Shown here one piece after another: positions 20,504-29,171 of a DNA stretch of 64,000 nt. The notes below the pieces were generated by a model. That model was not told the origin of the DNA and did not search any database. It worked only from the letters and a program-made list of their open reading frames with translations. The stretch comes from Opitutia bacterium (GTDB taxonomy: Bacteria; Verrucomicrobiota; Verrucomicrobiia; Opitutales; Opitutaceae): assembly GCA_016187945.1 (NCBI GenBank), contig JACPIT010000009.1, positions 1 to 64,000 on the forward strand, given 5' to 3'. Each line of letters opens with the position of its first letter. Position 1 is the first letter of the stretch. Made by a program: the position numbers and the translations under genes.

Positions 20504-21408
20504 ACCGTGCCTCCCTTCCACGCCGCGAGCAGCGCGAACAGGCAAAGCAGAAACGCCGTGGTGAGCAGCAGCGGCACGCGCTTGAACGCCAGCCGCGCCA
20601 TGAACGACTCCGCGAGTCCCACGCACACGGTCACGACCAGCACGCCGGCCGCGAGCAGGCCCGCCGCCGCGAACGGTGCGAGGCGTCCGAGTGGCAACAC
20701 CGCTTCGCACAGCAGCAGCGCGAACAGCAGGAGCTTCATCGACGCGCCGTGCAGAATCACGGCAAACGGCGGACCGCTGTGGTCGAGCACCATCACCTCG
20801 TGCACCATCGTCAGTTCCAGGTGCGTGTTCGGATCGTCGAACGGCACGCGGGAATTCTCGGCGAGCAACACGATGAACAAACCCGCCGCGAGCAACGCCG
20901 CGCCCGCGCCCGCCGCCGGCGCGAGCATCGTCGTCAGCGTGACGCTGCCGGTGAGCACGCTGAGCGAGAGCACCGCCGTCATCACGGCCGCCTCCGCGAG
21001 CACGGCGTAACTCACCTCGCGCGCCGCGCCCATGCCTTCGAACGCCGAGCCGGTTTCCAGCGCCGCCCACGCCGTGCAAAAGCGCGCGACCGCGAGCAGG
21101 TAGACGAGCAGCAACACGTCGCCGCGAAAACTCAGCGCGCCACCCGCCGGCCCGAGCGGCAACAGCATCGCCGCTCCGAGAATCGCCACCCAGCCGATCG
21201 CCGGTCCCGCGACGAAGCCCGGCGAGGCGAGTGTGCTCAGCACGACGCCTTTTCGCCACAACCGCGCGAGGTCGTAGTAAAGTTGCAGCACCGGCGGGCC
21301 GCGCCGACCCGCGATCCAGGCCTTCACCTTGTTGATGATGCCGGGCAGCAGCGGCGCGAGCACCAGCCAGCCCGCGAGCCGCAGAAGAATTTCCAGAAAC
21401 AGCATCAT
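20500..21408 (-). CDS. hyfC: HyfC/NuoH-like membrane subunit
   Basis: A 302-residue, eight-helix protein that joins the membrane arm to the hydrophilic arm in complex I and group 4 hydrogenases. Family signatures are NKVKAWIAGRRGPPVLQLYY near the N-terminus, FEGMGAAREVSYAVLAE and ENSRVPFDDPNTHLELTMVH. It starts at ATG 21408, overlapping the upstream stop (ATGA), and is itself overlapped by hyfE. All key motifs of the quinone/junction region appear intact. Confidence 0.93.
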   Translation of the reverse strand: MMLFLEILLRLAGWLVLAPLLPGIINKVKAWIAGRRGPPVLQLYYDLARLWRKGVVLSTLASPGFVAGPAIGWVAILGAAMLLPLGPAGGALSFRGDVLLLVYLLAVARFCTAWAALETGSAFEGMGAAREVSYAVLAEAAVMTAVLSLSVLTGSVTLTTMLAPAAGAGAALLAAGLFIVLLAENSRVPFDDPNTHLELTMVHEVMVLDHSGPPFAVILHGASMKLLLFALLLCEAVLPLGRLAPFAAAGLLAAGVLVVTVCVGLAESFMARLAFKRVPLLLTTAFLLCLFALLAAWKGGTV

Positions 21409-23354
21409 CGCGCACCTCCGCTCAGCACCAGCACGCCCAGCGCGACCACGCCGCCGAGCAGGTAGAGAATGTAGGATTGCAGGTGCCCGTGCTGGAGTCG
21501 CCGCACCGCCGTCGACAAGCGCAGGATCGCGTCGCTCGCCGGACCGAGCACGTGCTCGAGCACCGTCTCCGGCACGCGCTCGACACGCCGCGCCTCGCCG
21601 GGGAACGGCCCGCGCGGCTTGTGACTTTTTCGCTCGAACCGCAAAATCCAGAAGAACCAGCCCGCCGCGATGCCCGCGAAGGAGCCGCTCGTGTATTGCA
21701 TGCGCGCCGAGGGCGCCGCGTAGCCGCAATCCCACGTCAGCCCGCGGCGCAGACCGTTGCCGAGCGCCTTGCGCCACAGCCACGCCGCCGCGACGACGAA
21801 CAAGGCCGCCAGCGCCGCGTTGACCGCGCCGAGCGTGAACAGCGGCACCGGGGCCTCGAGCGCGCCCCAAGCGGGATTCCACGCGCCCGCCGCTCGCGCC
21901 ACCGCCGGAAACAGCGCACCCGGCGCGAGCGCCACGACCACGCATCCGGCCGCGAGCACGAGCATCGGTCCGAGCATCCAAGCTCCGCTCTCATGCGCGT
22001 GCTCCGCCGCCTCGGAGCGCGGCGCTCCGGCGAAAACGGTCGCACCGGCTTTCACGAACGTCGCCAGCGCCAGCGCGCCCGACACCGCGAGGAAAATGAT
22101 CGCCGGCACCGCGGCCCACGCCGCCGGTCCGCGCGCCGTCGCCGATTCGAACAGCCCGAGATAGACGAGCCACTCGCTCACAAAACCGTTGAGCGGCGGC
22201 AGACCCGAGATCGCCGCCGCGCCGAGCGCGAAGAGCCCCGCCGTCCACGGCATCGCGCGCCAGAGTCCGCCGAGCCGGCTCATCTCGCGCGTGCCCGTCG
22301 CATGCAGCACCGAGCCGGCGCCGAAGAACAGCAGCGATTTGAACAACCCGTGGTTCCACACATGCAACAGCGCGCCCGCGAGCGCGAGTCGTCCCCACGG
22401 CGCGTCGCCCTGCCCCGCCGCCACGAGCGCGAAACCGAAGCCGACGAAAATGATCCCGACGTTCTCGACCGAGCAGTAGGCGAGCAGGCGTTTGTAGTCG
22501 TTTTGCGCGAGCGAAAACGCCACGCCGAGCAGCGCGCTCACCGCCCCGAGGCCGACGAGCACCCAGCCCAGGCTCGACGGCACCGGCAGCCAGCCGCTGA
22601 AACGCACGACGCCGTAAACGCCGACCTTCAGCGCCACACCCGACAGCATCGCCGACACGTGACTCGGCGCGCTCGAGTGGGCCGACGGCAGCCAGATGTG
22701 CAGCGGAAACAAGCCCGCTTTCAGCCCGAAACCAAACAGCGCGAGCCAGAGCAACGGCGCCAGTTCCGCACGCTCGCGCATCGGCCCGAGTTCCCAACTG
22801 CCGGTGCGCGACGCCAGCAGCGCGAAAAACGCGAAGAGCGCCAGCGTCGCCGCGTGCGACGACGCGAGATAGAGCCAGCCCGCCGCGCGCACGTCGGGCC
22901 GGTGCTTGTCGATCAGCACGAGAAAAAACGCGCAGACTGCGAACAGCTCCCAGGCGATCAGAAAATGCAGCCCGTTCGACAACACGAACACGAGAGCGAG
23001 GCTGAGCACGAGCCCACTCCACCACGGACGACCGCGCGCCGCGATTTTCTTCTGCTCGTCGCCGCTCCAATAACCGTGCGCGTAGGCCGATCCCGTGCCG
23101 CCGACCACCGCGAGCAGCGCCAGAAAAAACGCGCTGAGTCCGTCGAGCCGCAGGTGGATCGGCTCACCCGCGAGCGGGAACGCGCTGCGCCATTCCCACT
23201 CCGGCGCGCCCGCCAGCACCGACGCCGCCGCGAGCAGCGCCGCCACCGAGCCGCCGAGCATCAGCGTGAGCCACAGCCGTGGCCAGCGCGGGCCGGTGAG
23301 AACGCCCGTCGCGAGGCCCAGCAGGGCGACGGGCAGTAGCATTCCCGCCGTCAT
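21405..23354 (-). CDS. hyfB: HyfB/NuoL-like antiporter-type subunit, copy 1
   Basis: A 649-residue polytopic protein of the Mrp/NuoL family. Seen are GLFPLHIWLPSAHSSAPSHV, YKRLLAYCSVENVGIIFVGF and LLHVWNHGLFKSLLFFGAGS, the normal ion-channel helices. The C-terminus continues with a further hydrophobic stretch and a soluble loop (GYAAPSARMQYTSGSFAGI). It starts at ATG 23354, which overlaps the stop of the EIIA gene (ATGA). It is closely related to the 650-residue protein at 24135-26087, with long stretches nearly identical in DNA, so the pair is a recent or homogenised duplication. Confidence 0.92.
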   Translation of the reverse strand: MTAGMLLPVALLGLATGVLTGPRWPRLWLTLMLGGSVAALLAAASVLAGAPEWEWRSAFPLAGEPIHLRLDGLSAFFLALLAVVGGTGSAYAHGYWSGDEQKKIAARGRPWWSGLVLSLALVFVLSNGLHFLIAWELFAVCAFFLVLIDKHRPDVRAAGWLYLASSHAATLALFAFFALLASRTGSWELGPMRERAELAPLLWLALFGFGLKAGLFPLHIWLPSAHSSAPSHVSAMLSGVALKVGVYGVVRFSGWLPVPSSLGWVLVGLGAVSALLGVAFSLAQNDYKRLLAYCSVENVGIIFVGFGFALVAAGQGDAPWGRLALAGALLHVWNHGLFKSLLFFGAGSVLHATGTREMSRLGGLWRAMPWTAGLFALGAAAISGLPPLNGFVSEWLVYLGLFESATARGPAAWAAVPAIIFLAVSGALALATFVKAGATVFAGAPRSEAAEHAHESGAWMLGPMLVLAAGCVVVALAPGALFPAVARAAGAWNPAWGALEAPVPLFTLGAVNAALAALFVVAAAWLWRKALGNGLRRGLTWDCGYAAPSARMQYTSGSFAGIAAGWFFWILRFERKSHKPRGPFPGEARRVERVPETVLEHVLGPASDAILRLSTAVRRLQHGHLQSYILYLLGGVVALGVLVLSGGAR

Positions 23355-24055
23355 GTGGCCCCTTCTTTGCCCACATGCGCGGGCGCGGAATCCGCCTCGG
23401 CCGCGGCCGCGAAGATTTCCTCGTCGCTCGCGCCGCGCTCGATCAATCCGCGCAGCGGTCCGCGCGAGATCAGTCGGCTGAGTCGCGCGAGCAAGTCGAG
23501 GTGCGCGCGCGCCGACGGCGCGATGAAAAAGATCAGCCGCGTCACCGGCACGTCGTCCGCCTTCGGTTCGTCGAACGGGAGCGGATCGCGCAACAGCACG
23601 AGCGCCACGATCCCCGAGTCGCGCCCGAGTGCGATGCGCGTCGTCGGATGCGGCACGGCGTAACCGTGGCCGGTCGGCGCGATCGTCACGCCGCCCTTCG
23701 CGCGGAGGCGCTGCGCCAGCATCTGCCGCACGGGCGGCGTCGCGCCGGGCAACACGGCGACGACGCGATCGATCACATTCGGCAATTCCGCCGCCGGCAC
23801 GTCGCGCCAAATTCCGCCGGCGCGCAGCAGCGTTTCGAGTTTCCACCCGCTCGCCGCCGTCGGAGCCGCTGTGGCGAGGAAGCCCGCCTGCGCCGCGAGT
23901 CCGCGCGAGGCGGCCCAGGCGGCAACTTGCGCGCGGTCGAACAGCAGCCGCCCGCGATCGATCGTGTGCGGCAGGCCCTCGGCGCGAGCCCAGTCCTCCA
24001 CCACCTTTTCCGACACGCCGAATGATTCGGCAATCTGGACGAGGTTTAGATACAT
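23351..24055 (-). CDS. Helix-turn-helix plus PTS EIIA (PtsN-like) domain protein
   Basis: A 234-residue protein between the two hyfB copies. Residues 1-55 (MYLNLVQIAESFGVSEKVVE...) match an excisionase/MerR-like helix-turn-helix domain. Residues 75-225 match the EIIA domain of nitrogen- or fructose-type phosphotransferase proteins. The phosphate-accepting histidine is His136 in YAVPHPTTR. So a sensor domain that can be phosphorylated is joined to a possible DNA- or protein-binding domain, inside an energy-complex operon. It may tune the complex or its expression to PTS state (inference). The start is ATG 24055, since the HTH begins there. It overlaps copy 1 of hyfB by ATGA. Confidence 0.85.
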   Translation of the reverse strand: MYLNLVQIAESFGVSEKVVEDWARAEGLPHTIDRGRLLFDRAQVAAWAASRGLAAQAGFLATAAPTAASGWKLETLLRAGGIWRDVPAAELPNVIDRVVAVLPGATPPVRQMLAQRLRAKGGVTIAPTGHGYAVPHPTTRIALGRDSGIVALVLLRDPLPFDEPKADDVPVTRLIFFIAPSARAHLDLLARLSRLISRGPLRGLIERGASDEEIFAAAAEADSAPAHVGKEGAT

Positions 24056-24134
24056 GGCCGTGGATGTTATATGGCGGCGAACGGCGCGGAGCGCACGCAC
24101 GATCTTACGCCGAGTTGCTGGAGAAGCTGCGCAT

Positions 24135-26087
24135 TCATTGTCCACCTCCGCTCACGACCAGCGCCGCGAGGGCCGCGACGCCGATCAACAGATAGAGCAA
24201 ATACGATTGCAGGTGCCCGTGCTGGAGCCGCCGCACCGCGCTCGACACCCGCATCACCACGCCGCCCGCCGGCTCGACGACGTGCTCGAGCACCGTCTCG
24301 GGCGTGTGCTCGGAAAATTCCGCCGCGTCCGGCAACACCGCCTCCGGCCGCAATTCGTGGCGCTCGGGTCGGAGAATCCACGCAAACCACTCCGTGATGA
24401 TCCCCGCGAAGGAGCCCGCGGTGTATTGCATCCGCGCCGTCGGCGCCGCGTAGCCGCAATCCCACGTCACCGCGCGCCGCGCGCCGTTCTTCGCGACCTG
24501 CCGACGCAGCAGCCACACGACGACAACCGCCACGACCACGAGCACCGCGTGACACGCGCTGATCACCGCGAGTGACGGCGGCGGCGCGAAGTCGTTCCAC
24601 GCCGGATTCCACTCGCCCACCGCGCGCGCCACCGCCGGCCAGAACAGCACCGGCGCCACGCCGATCGCGAGGCACGCCGCCGCGAGCAACACCATCGGCC
24701 CGCGCATCCACGGGCCGCTTTCGTGCGCGCGCTCTGCCGCCGTCGAGCGCGGCGCGCCAAGAAAGACCACGCCGCAGACTTTGATGAAACACGCCAGCGC
24801 CAGCGCGCCGGTCATCGCGAGCAGCACGACCGCCGGGATCGACGCGAGCGCCGTGTTGTCGTGCGAGCCGACGGCATCGAACAGCCCGAGATAGACGAGC
24901 CACTCGCTCACGAAACCGTTGAGCGGCGGCAGACCCGAGATCGCCGCCGCGCCGAGCGCGAACAGCGACGCCGTCCACGGCATCGCGCGCCACAGTCCAC
25001 CGAGCCGGCTCATCTCGCGCGTGCCCGTCGCGTGCAAGACCGAGCCGGCGCCGAAGAACAGCAGCGCCTTGAACAGGCCGTGATTCCACACGTGCAGCAA
25101 TCCGCCCGCGAGCGCGAGCCGTCCCCAAGCCGTGTTGCCCTGCTGCGCCGCGACCATCGCGAAGCCGAGTCCGATGAGAATGATGCCGATGTTCTCGACG
25201 CTGTGGTAGGCGAGCAGGCGTTTCAGGTCGTGTTGTCCGAGCGCGAACGCCACGCCGAGCACCGCGCTCGCGATGCCGAGCGCCGCCACGACTGCGCCCG
25301 CGCCCGGCGGCACCGGCAGCCAGCCGGTGAAGCGCACGAGTCCGTAGACGCCGAGCTTGATCGTCACGCCCGACAGCACCGCCGACACGTGACTCGGGGC
25401 GTTCGCGTGCGCCGAGGGCAGCCAGATGTGCAGCGGAAACAAGCCGGCCTTCACGCCGAAGCCGAACAGCGCCAGCCAGAACAACGGCGCCAGCTCCGCG
25501 CGTTCGCGCATCGGCCCGAGTTCCCAGCTCCCCGTGCGCGCCGCGAGGATTGCGAAGAACGCGAACAGCGCCAGCACCGCGGCGTGCGACGCGCCGAGAT
25601 AGAGCCAACCCGCCGCGCGCACCTCCGCGCGCCGCCGGTCGAGCGTCACGAGGAAAAACGCCGCCAGCGTGAACAGTTCCCAGCCGACGAGAAACTGCAG
25701 CCCATGCGCCGACACCAGCACGGCCACGAGGCTCACGAGCAAGACGCTCCACCACACGCGCCCTTGTCGTGCCGACGCCGGATGCGCGCGCTGCGGCCAA
25801 TAGCCGTGCGCGTAGGCCGCGCCCGCCCCGCCGACCACCGCCACGAGAGCGAGGAACAGCGCGCTCACCGCATCGAAGCGCAGGCACAGCACGTCGCCCG
25901 CGACGAAAAACTCGCTGCGCCACACCCACGCCGGCGCGAAACCGCCGAGCACGTTCACCGCCGCCGCCAGCGCGAGCGCGCAACCGCCAAGCGTCAGCGC
26001 GAGCCAGGTGCGCGGCAGCCAATTCCCGACCACGAGCCCGGCCGACAGGCCGAGCATCGCCGCGACGAGCACCACGCCAGAGCTCAT
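24135..26087 (-). CDS. hyfB: HyfB/NuoL-like antiporter-type subunit, copy 2
   Basis: A 650-residue paralogue of the protein at 21405-23354 and the first gene of the operon. It has the same landmarks: GLFPLHIWLPSAHANAPSHV, LKRLLAYHSVENIGIILIGL and LLHVWNHGLFKALLFFGAGS. It starts at ATG 26087 (MSSGVVLVAAML). Complex I has three antiporter-type subunits; with hyfF this complex also would have three, two of them near copies. An 80-base gap separates it from the EIIA gene. Confidence 0.92.
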   Translation of the reverse strand: MSSGVVLVAAMLGLSAGLVVGNWLPRTWLALTLGGCALALAAAVNVLGGFAPAWVWRSEFFVAGDVLCLRFDAVSALFLALVAVVGGAGAAYAHGYWPQRAHPASARQGRVWWSVLLVSLVAVLVSAHGLQFLVGWELFTLAAFFLVTLDRRRAEVRAAGWLYLGASHAAVLALFAFFAILAARTGSWELGPMRERAELAPLFWLALFGFGVKAGLFPLHIWLPSAHANAPSHVSAVLSGVTIKLGVYGLVRFTGWLPVPPGAGAVVAALGIASAVLGVAFALGQHDLKRLLAYHSVENIGIILIGLGFAMVAAQQGNTAWGRLALAGGLLHVWNHGLFKALLFFGAGSVLHATGTREMSRLGGLWRAMPWTASLFALGAAAISGLPPLNGFVSEWLVYLGLFDAVGSHDNTALASIPAVVLLAMTGALALACFIKVCGVVFLGAPRSTAAERAHESGPWMRGPMVLLAAACLAIGVAPVLFWPAVARAVGEWNPAWNDFAPPPSLAVISACHAVLVVVAVVVVWLLRRQVAKNGARRAVTWDCGYAAPTARMQYTAGSFAGIITEWFAWILRPERHELRPEAVLPDAAEFSEHTPETVLEHVVEPAGGVVMRVSSAVRRLQHGHLQSYLLYLLIGVAALAALVVSGGGQ

Positions 26088-26171
26088 GTCCGCGACGCTG
26101 CGCGAAACGCGCCGCGCTGGCCAGCTTCAACGCATGCGGCGCGAACGTTTGAAAATTTCCTCGCGCGAGAA

Positions 26172-26200
26172 GTAGCGCGGGCGTCCCGCTCGCGAGCTAC
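26172..26200. repeat. Single GTAG...CTAC hairpin
   Basis: GTAG (26172-26175) and CTAC (26197-26200) enclose a short GC-rich hairpin (GCGCGGGCGTCCCGC and GAGC side). It is a compact relative of the REPIN-like elements. Confidence 0.5.
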
Positions 26201-26248
26201 CATGGGGTCGCGCCACCACGCCGCGCCGTGCCGCGCTCCGGCGTTTTA

Positions 26249-26334
26249 TTTCACCACGGATTGCACGGATGACACGGATGCCGGCATCGATGCGGGTGCG
26301 TTTATCCGTGGTATCCGTGCAATCCGTGGTGAAA
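26249..26334. repeat. Perfect 22-base inverted repeat
   Basis: Arms 26249-26270 (TTTCACCACGGATTGCACGG...) and 26313-26334 are perfect reverse complements across 42 bases, with the ACACGGAT word repeated in the loop. It lies just behind the SulP stop and could also fold as a terminator-like hairpin, but no T-run follows. Confidence 0.7.
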
Positions 26335-26421
26335 CCAATCGCGAGTGCGCGGCGCGCGCCGGAGTTGGCCGCCTGTGGTCGCCACCGGGAGGTCGACGAT
26401 GACGCTCGCACGCTCGCCGCC

Positions 26422-28236
26422 CTACCCGCGCGCGCCGTCGTTGTGCCCGAGAATGCGATTCGCGCGCGCGAGGGCATCGGCGATCTCGCGGCGCGCGGAG
26501 GCGAGTTGCTCCTTCTCCGCGCGCAGCGCCTCGGCCGAATCCGGCGGATTGGCCGGCGGCGGCAGACCGAGAATCTCTCTCGCCCGCGCGAGCGCAGCGT
26601 CGATGTGCGGGCAAACGTTCTCGCGGCCGAGTCGGTCGAGAAAACCGGCCTTCTCCATCACGAAGAGCGGCTGCGTGTGCGGCGCGCTCAGAATCAGGTG
26701 CTTTCCTTTCGCGCGCAGCTTCGCGTGCAGATCCTCGAGCGCCTGCAGGCCCGTCGCGTCCATCGCGAGCACCTTGCGGATGCGCAGGATCAGGATGTCC
26801 GGCTCGTGCTTCGCCCGCTTCAGCTCGTCGTCGAGTTTGTCGACCACGCCGAAAAAGAACGCTCCGAACACGCGGAACACGAGCACGCCCTCGGGGATTT
26901 CCTTGCCGACGAGCGAGTGGTGCGAGCCCTCGGTGTCGGAGCTCTCGTCGACCGCCGTGATCTGCGAAGTCTCGGAAATGCGCTTCACCATCAACAACGC
27001 CGCGAGCACGACGCCGACTTCGACCGCCACGGTCAGGTCGGCAAAAATCGTCAGCGCAAAAGTCGTGATGAACACCAGCGAGTCGCTCAGCGGCCAGCGG
27101 CCGAGGCGGACGAGCTGTTTCCACGCAACCATGCGAAACGCCGCGACGACGAGGATGGCGCTGAGCGTCGCCAGCGGGATATGCACCGCGAGCGGCGCCG
27201 CCGCGACGAGCACGAGCGCGAGCAGGCCCGAGTGGACGAGACCCGCCACCGGCGTGCGGCCGCCCGCACGGACGTTGCCGATCGAGCGGGCGACGGCGCC
27301 CGTCACCGGGATGCAGCCGAAGAGCGGTCCGACGAAATTCGCCACGCCCTGCCCGATCAGCTCCTGGTTGGAATCGTGGCGATCGTCGAGCATGCCGTCG
27401 GTCACGACCGCGCACAGCAGCGCCTGCATCGAGACGAGCAGCGCGATCGTGAATGCCGGCTGCACGAGCGCCCGCAACGTTCCGAGGTCGGCGTGCGGCA
27501 AGTGAAAGTCCGGCCAGGTCGAACCGAAGCCGCCGAATTGCGAGCCGATGGTCGCGAGGTGCCATTTCTCGCCGAGACCGAACACCGCCACGACGACCGT
27601 CGCCACGAGCAGACCGACCATCGAGCCCGGCACGTAGCGACCGAGCCGCGACGGCCAGAGCGCGATCACGAGCAGCGAAGCCACCGCGAAGCCGACCGTC
27701 GGCCAGTGGATCGCATCGAGGTGTTCGCCGAGCACGTGCATCTTGCCCGCGAAGTCGACCGGCAGCTTGTCCACTTGGAGGCCGAGGAAATTCTTGATCT
27801 GCGAACTGAGGATGAGAATCGCGATGCCCTTGGTGAAGGCGCGCGACACCGGATACGGAATGAAACGGATGACCGACCCAAGCCGCGCGAGGCCCATGAT
27901 GGCAAGCATCACGCCGGCGATCATCGTGCACAGGATCAGACCGTCGGCGCCGTAACCTTGCACGACGCCGTAAGTGATGACGACGAACGCGCCCGTCGGT
28001 CCGCCGATCTGCACGCTCGAACCGCCGAGCGCCGCAATGAGCGCCCCGCCGATGATGGCCGTGAACAGCCCCTGCTCCGGCTTCACGCCCGAGGCGATCG
28101 CGAACGCGATCGAGAGCGGGAACGCCATCACCATGACGTTCACGCCCGCCATGAAATCACCGCGGAGACGGGCCTTCGAGTAGCCTTTCAGCGCCTCGAA
28201 CAATTTCGGACGAAAACTAAAAATCGATGCGTTCAT
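26422..28236 (-). CDS. SulP-family anion transporter with STAS domain
   Basis: A 604-residue inner-membrane carrier for sulfate, bicarbonate or a similar anion. The membrane part starts with RGDFMAGVNVMVMAFPLSIA and the hallmark GPTGAFVVITYG, and continues for about 12-14 helices. A STAS domain follows (about residues 425-545), with ILRIRKVLAMDATGLQALED matching the phosphate-binding loop region of anti-sigma-antagonist folds. The C-terminal 60 residues are a charged helical tail. ATG 28236 is chosen because the transporter fold begins right after it; ATG 28257 is possible. Substrate cannot be told from sequence. Confidence 0.92.
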   Translation of the reverse strand: MNASIFSFRPKLFEALKGYSKARLRGDFMAGVNVMVMAFPLSIAFAIASGVKPEQGLFTAIIGGALIAALGGSSVQIGGPTGAFVVITYGVVQGYGADGLILCTMIAGVMLAIMGLARLGSVIRFIPYPVSRAFTKGIAILILSSQIKNFLGLQVDKLPVDFAGKMHVLGEHLDAIHWPTVGFAVASLLVIALWPSRLGRYVPGSMVGLLVATVVVAVFGLGEKWHLATIGSQFGGFGSTWPDFHLPHADLGTLRALVQPAFTIALLVSMQALLCAVVTDGMLDDRHDSNQELIGQGVANFVGPLFGCIPVTGAVARSIGNVRAGGRTPVAGLVHSGLLALVLVAAAPLAVHIPLATLSAILVVAAFRMVAWKQLVRLGRWPLSDSLVFITTFALTIFADLTVAVEVGVVLAALLMVKRISETSQITAVDESSDTEGSHHSLVGKEIPEGVLVFRVFGAFFFGVVDKLDDELKRAKHEPDILILRIRKVLAMDATGLQALEDLHAKLRAKGKHLILSAPHTQPLFVMEKAGFLDRLGRENVCPHIDAALARAREILGLPPPANPPDSAEALRAEKEQLASARREIADALARANRILGHNDGARG

Positions 28237-28370
28237 AACGCGACGTGGACGATTCATTGCGAGAGCCCGTCCCGTGCCAGACAAGCCGAGCTTCCGGCAC
28301 AGCTCAGGTATAAGCAAACCGGCACCCGCCGATTACCGGAGACGTAAGCGCCGATCCGCCGCCTCACAAG

Positions 28371-28394
28371 GTAGGGCGCACCGGCCCGGTGCGC
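28371..28394. repeat. GTAG-footed hairpin (single REP-like unit)
   Basis: GTAG (28371-28374) followed by GGCGCACCGGCCCGGTGCGCC, a near-perfect palindrome. It lies between the SulP gene start and the ruvC stop. Confidence 0.6.
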
Positions 28395-28429
28395 CGTGGG
28401 ATCCCGGCGGTCCCGCCCGACCTCGCGCC

Positions 28430-29008
28430 TCACTCCCGCCACGTGAACGCGTGGCACAACGCCACCGCCGCCGCGTCCGACTCGTCGAGCCCGAGCGTGA
28501 GCCCGTGGCCGAGCAGCGTGCGCACGGTGCGCGCCACCTGCTCCTTGCCGGCGTGGCCGCGACCGACGACCGCCTGCTTCACGCGCAACGGCGGATACTC
28601 GAACGTCTCCACCTCCCGCAACGCCGCCGCCGCGATCGCCGCGCCGCGCGCCGCGCCGAGGATTTGCGCCGTCTGGAAATTCTGCACGTAGATCGTCTGC
28701 TCGAGCGCGACGTGCCGCGGCGCGTATTGCTCGAGGTGCCGTGCGATCGCGCGGTGGATTTCCGCCAGGCAAAACGCCATCGCGTGCCGCGCGGGCACTT
28801 TCACCGTCTCGCAATGCAGCAACACCGGCTGGCGCCCCGCGGCGAACTCGACGAGCGCGAGGCCCGTGCCGCGCAGCGACGGATCGATGCCGAGCACGCG
28901 GCCGACGAACGGCGTGCGCTGTAGCGTCGGCGCGTCCGGCCATTCCTTGGGCGCGAGCGTGCCCTCGAGTTTCGCCTTCCAGAGTTGTCGAACCGAAGCG
29001 CGGGCCAT
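28430..29008 (-). CDS. ruvC: Holliday junction resolvase RuvC
   Basis: Cuts Holliday junctions together with RuvAB during recombination and repair. The conserved core begins VLGIDPSLRGTGLAL (first catalytic Asp), continues with ALEQTIYVQNFQTAQILGAA (catalytic Glu) and ends in LDESDAAAVALCHA (the C-terminal pair of Asp). The 192-residue protein has an unusual leader of about 40 residues before the first strand. It starts at ATG 29008; a later start would cut little of the leader. No ruvA or ruvB is adjacent. Confidence 0.92.
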   Translation of the reverse strand: MARASVRQLWKAKLEGTLAPKEWPDAPTLQRTPFVGRVLGIDPSLRGTGLALVEFAAGRQPVLLHCETVKVPARHAMAFCLAEIHRAIARHLEQYAPRHVALEQTIYVQNFQTAQILGAARGAAIAAAALREVETFEYPPLRVKQAVVGRGHAGKEQVARTVRTLLGHGLTLGLDESDAAAVALCHAFTWRE

Positions 29009-29079
29009 GTGCCGCCCACGCAAACACGAGCCGCGCGGAAAAGAAACCTCGAAGTCACCGAGCCACGCCGCGCCCCAAA

Positions 29080-29171
29080 GTAGGGCCGGCTTCAGCCGGC
29101 CCCGCTTCGCTCTGATCGCAAGAGAAGTCCGCGAGCAAGTGTCAGCCGGGACCGGCTGAAGCCGGTCCTAC
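29080..29171. repeat. REPIN-like element supplying a stop codon to the TauE gene
   Basis: GTAG foot (29080) with GGCCGGCTTCAGCCGGCC, then the inverted copy GGACCGGCTGAAGCCGGTCC ending in CTAC (29168-29171). On the minus strand that foot reads GTAG, and its TAG is the stop of the gene ending at 29168. Confidence 0.8.

Larger units (their letters stand above)
26088..26421. other. Intergenic region upstream of the complex operon
   Basis: No gene is seen in these 334 bases. They hold the presumed promoter of the eight-gene operon on the minus strand, a small GTAG...CTAC hairpin (26172-26200) and a strong inverted repeat (26249-26334) nearer the SulP gene. Confidence 0.55.
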
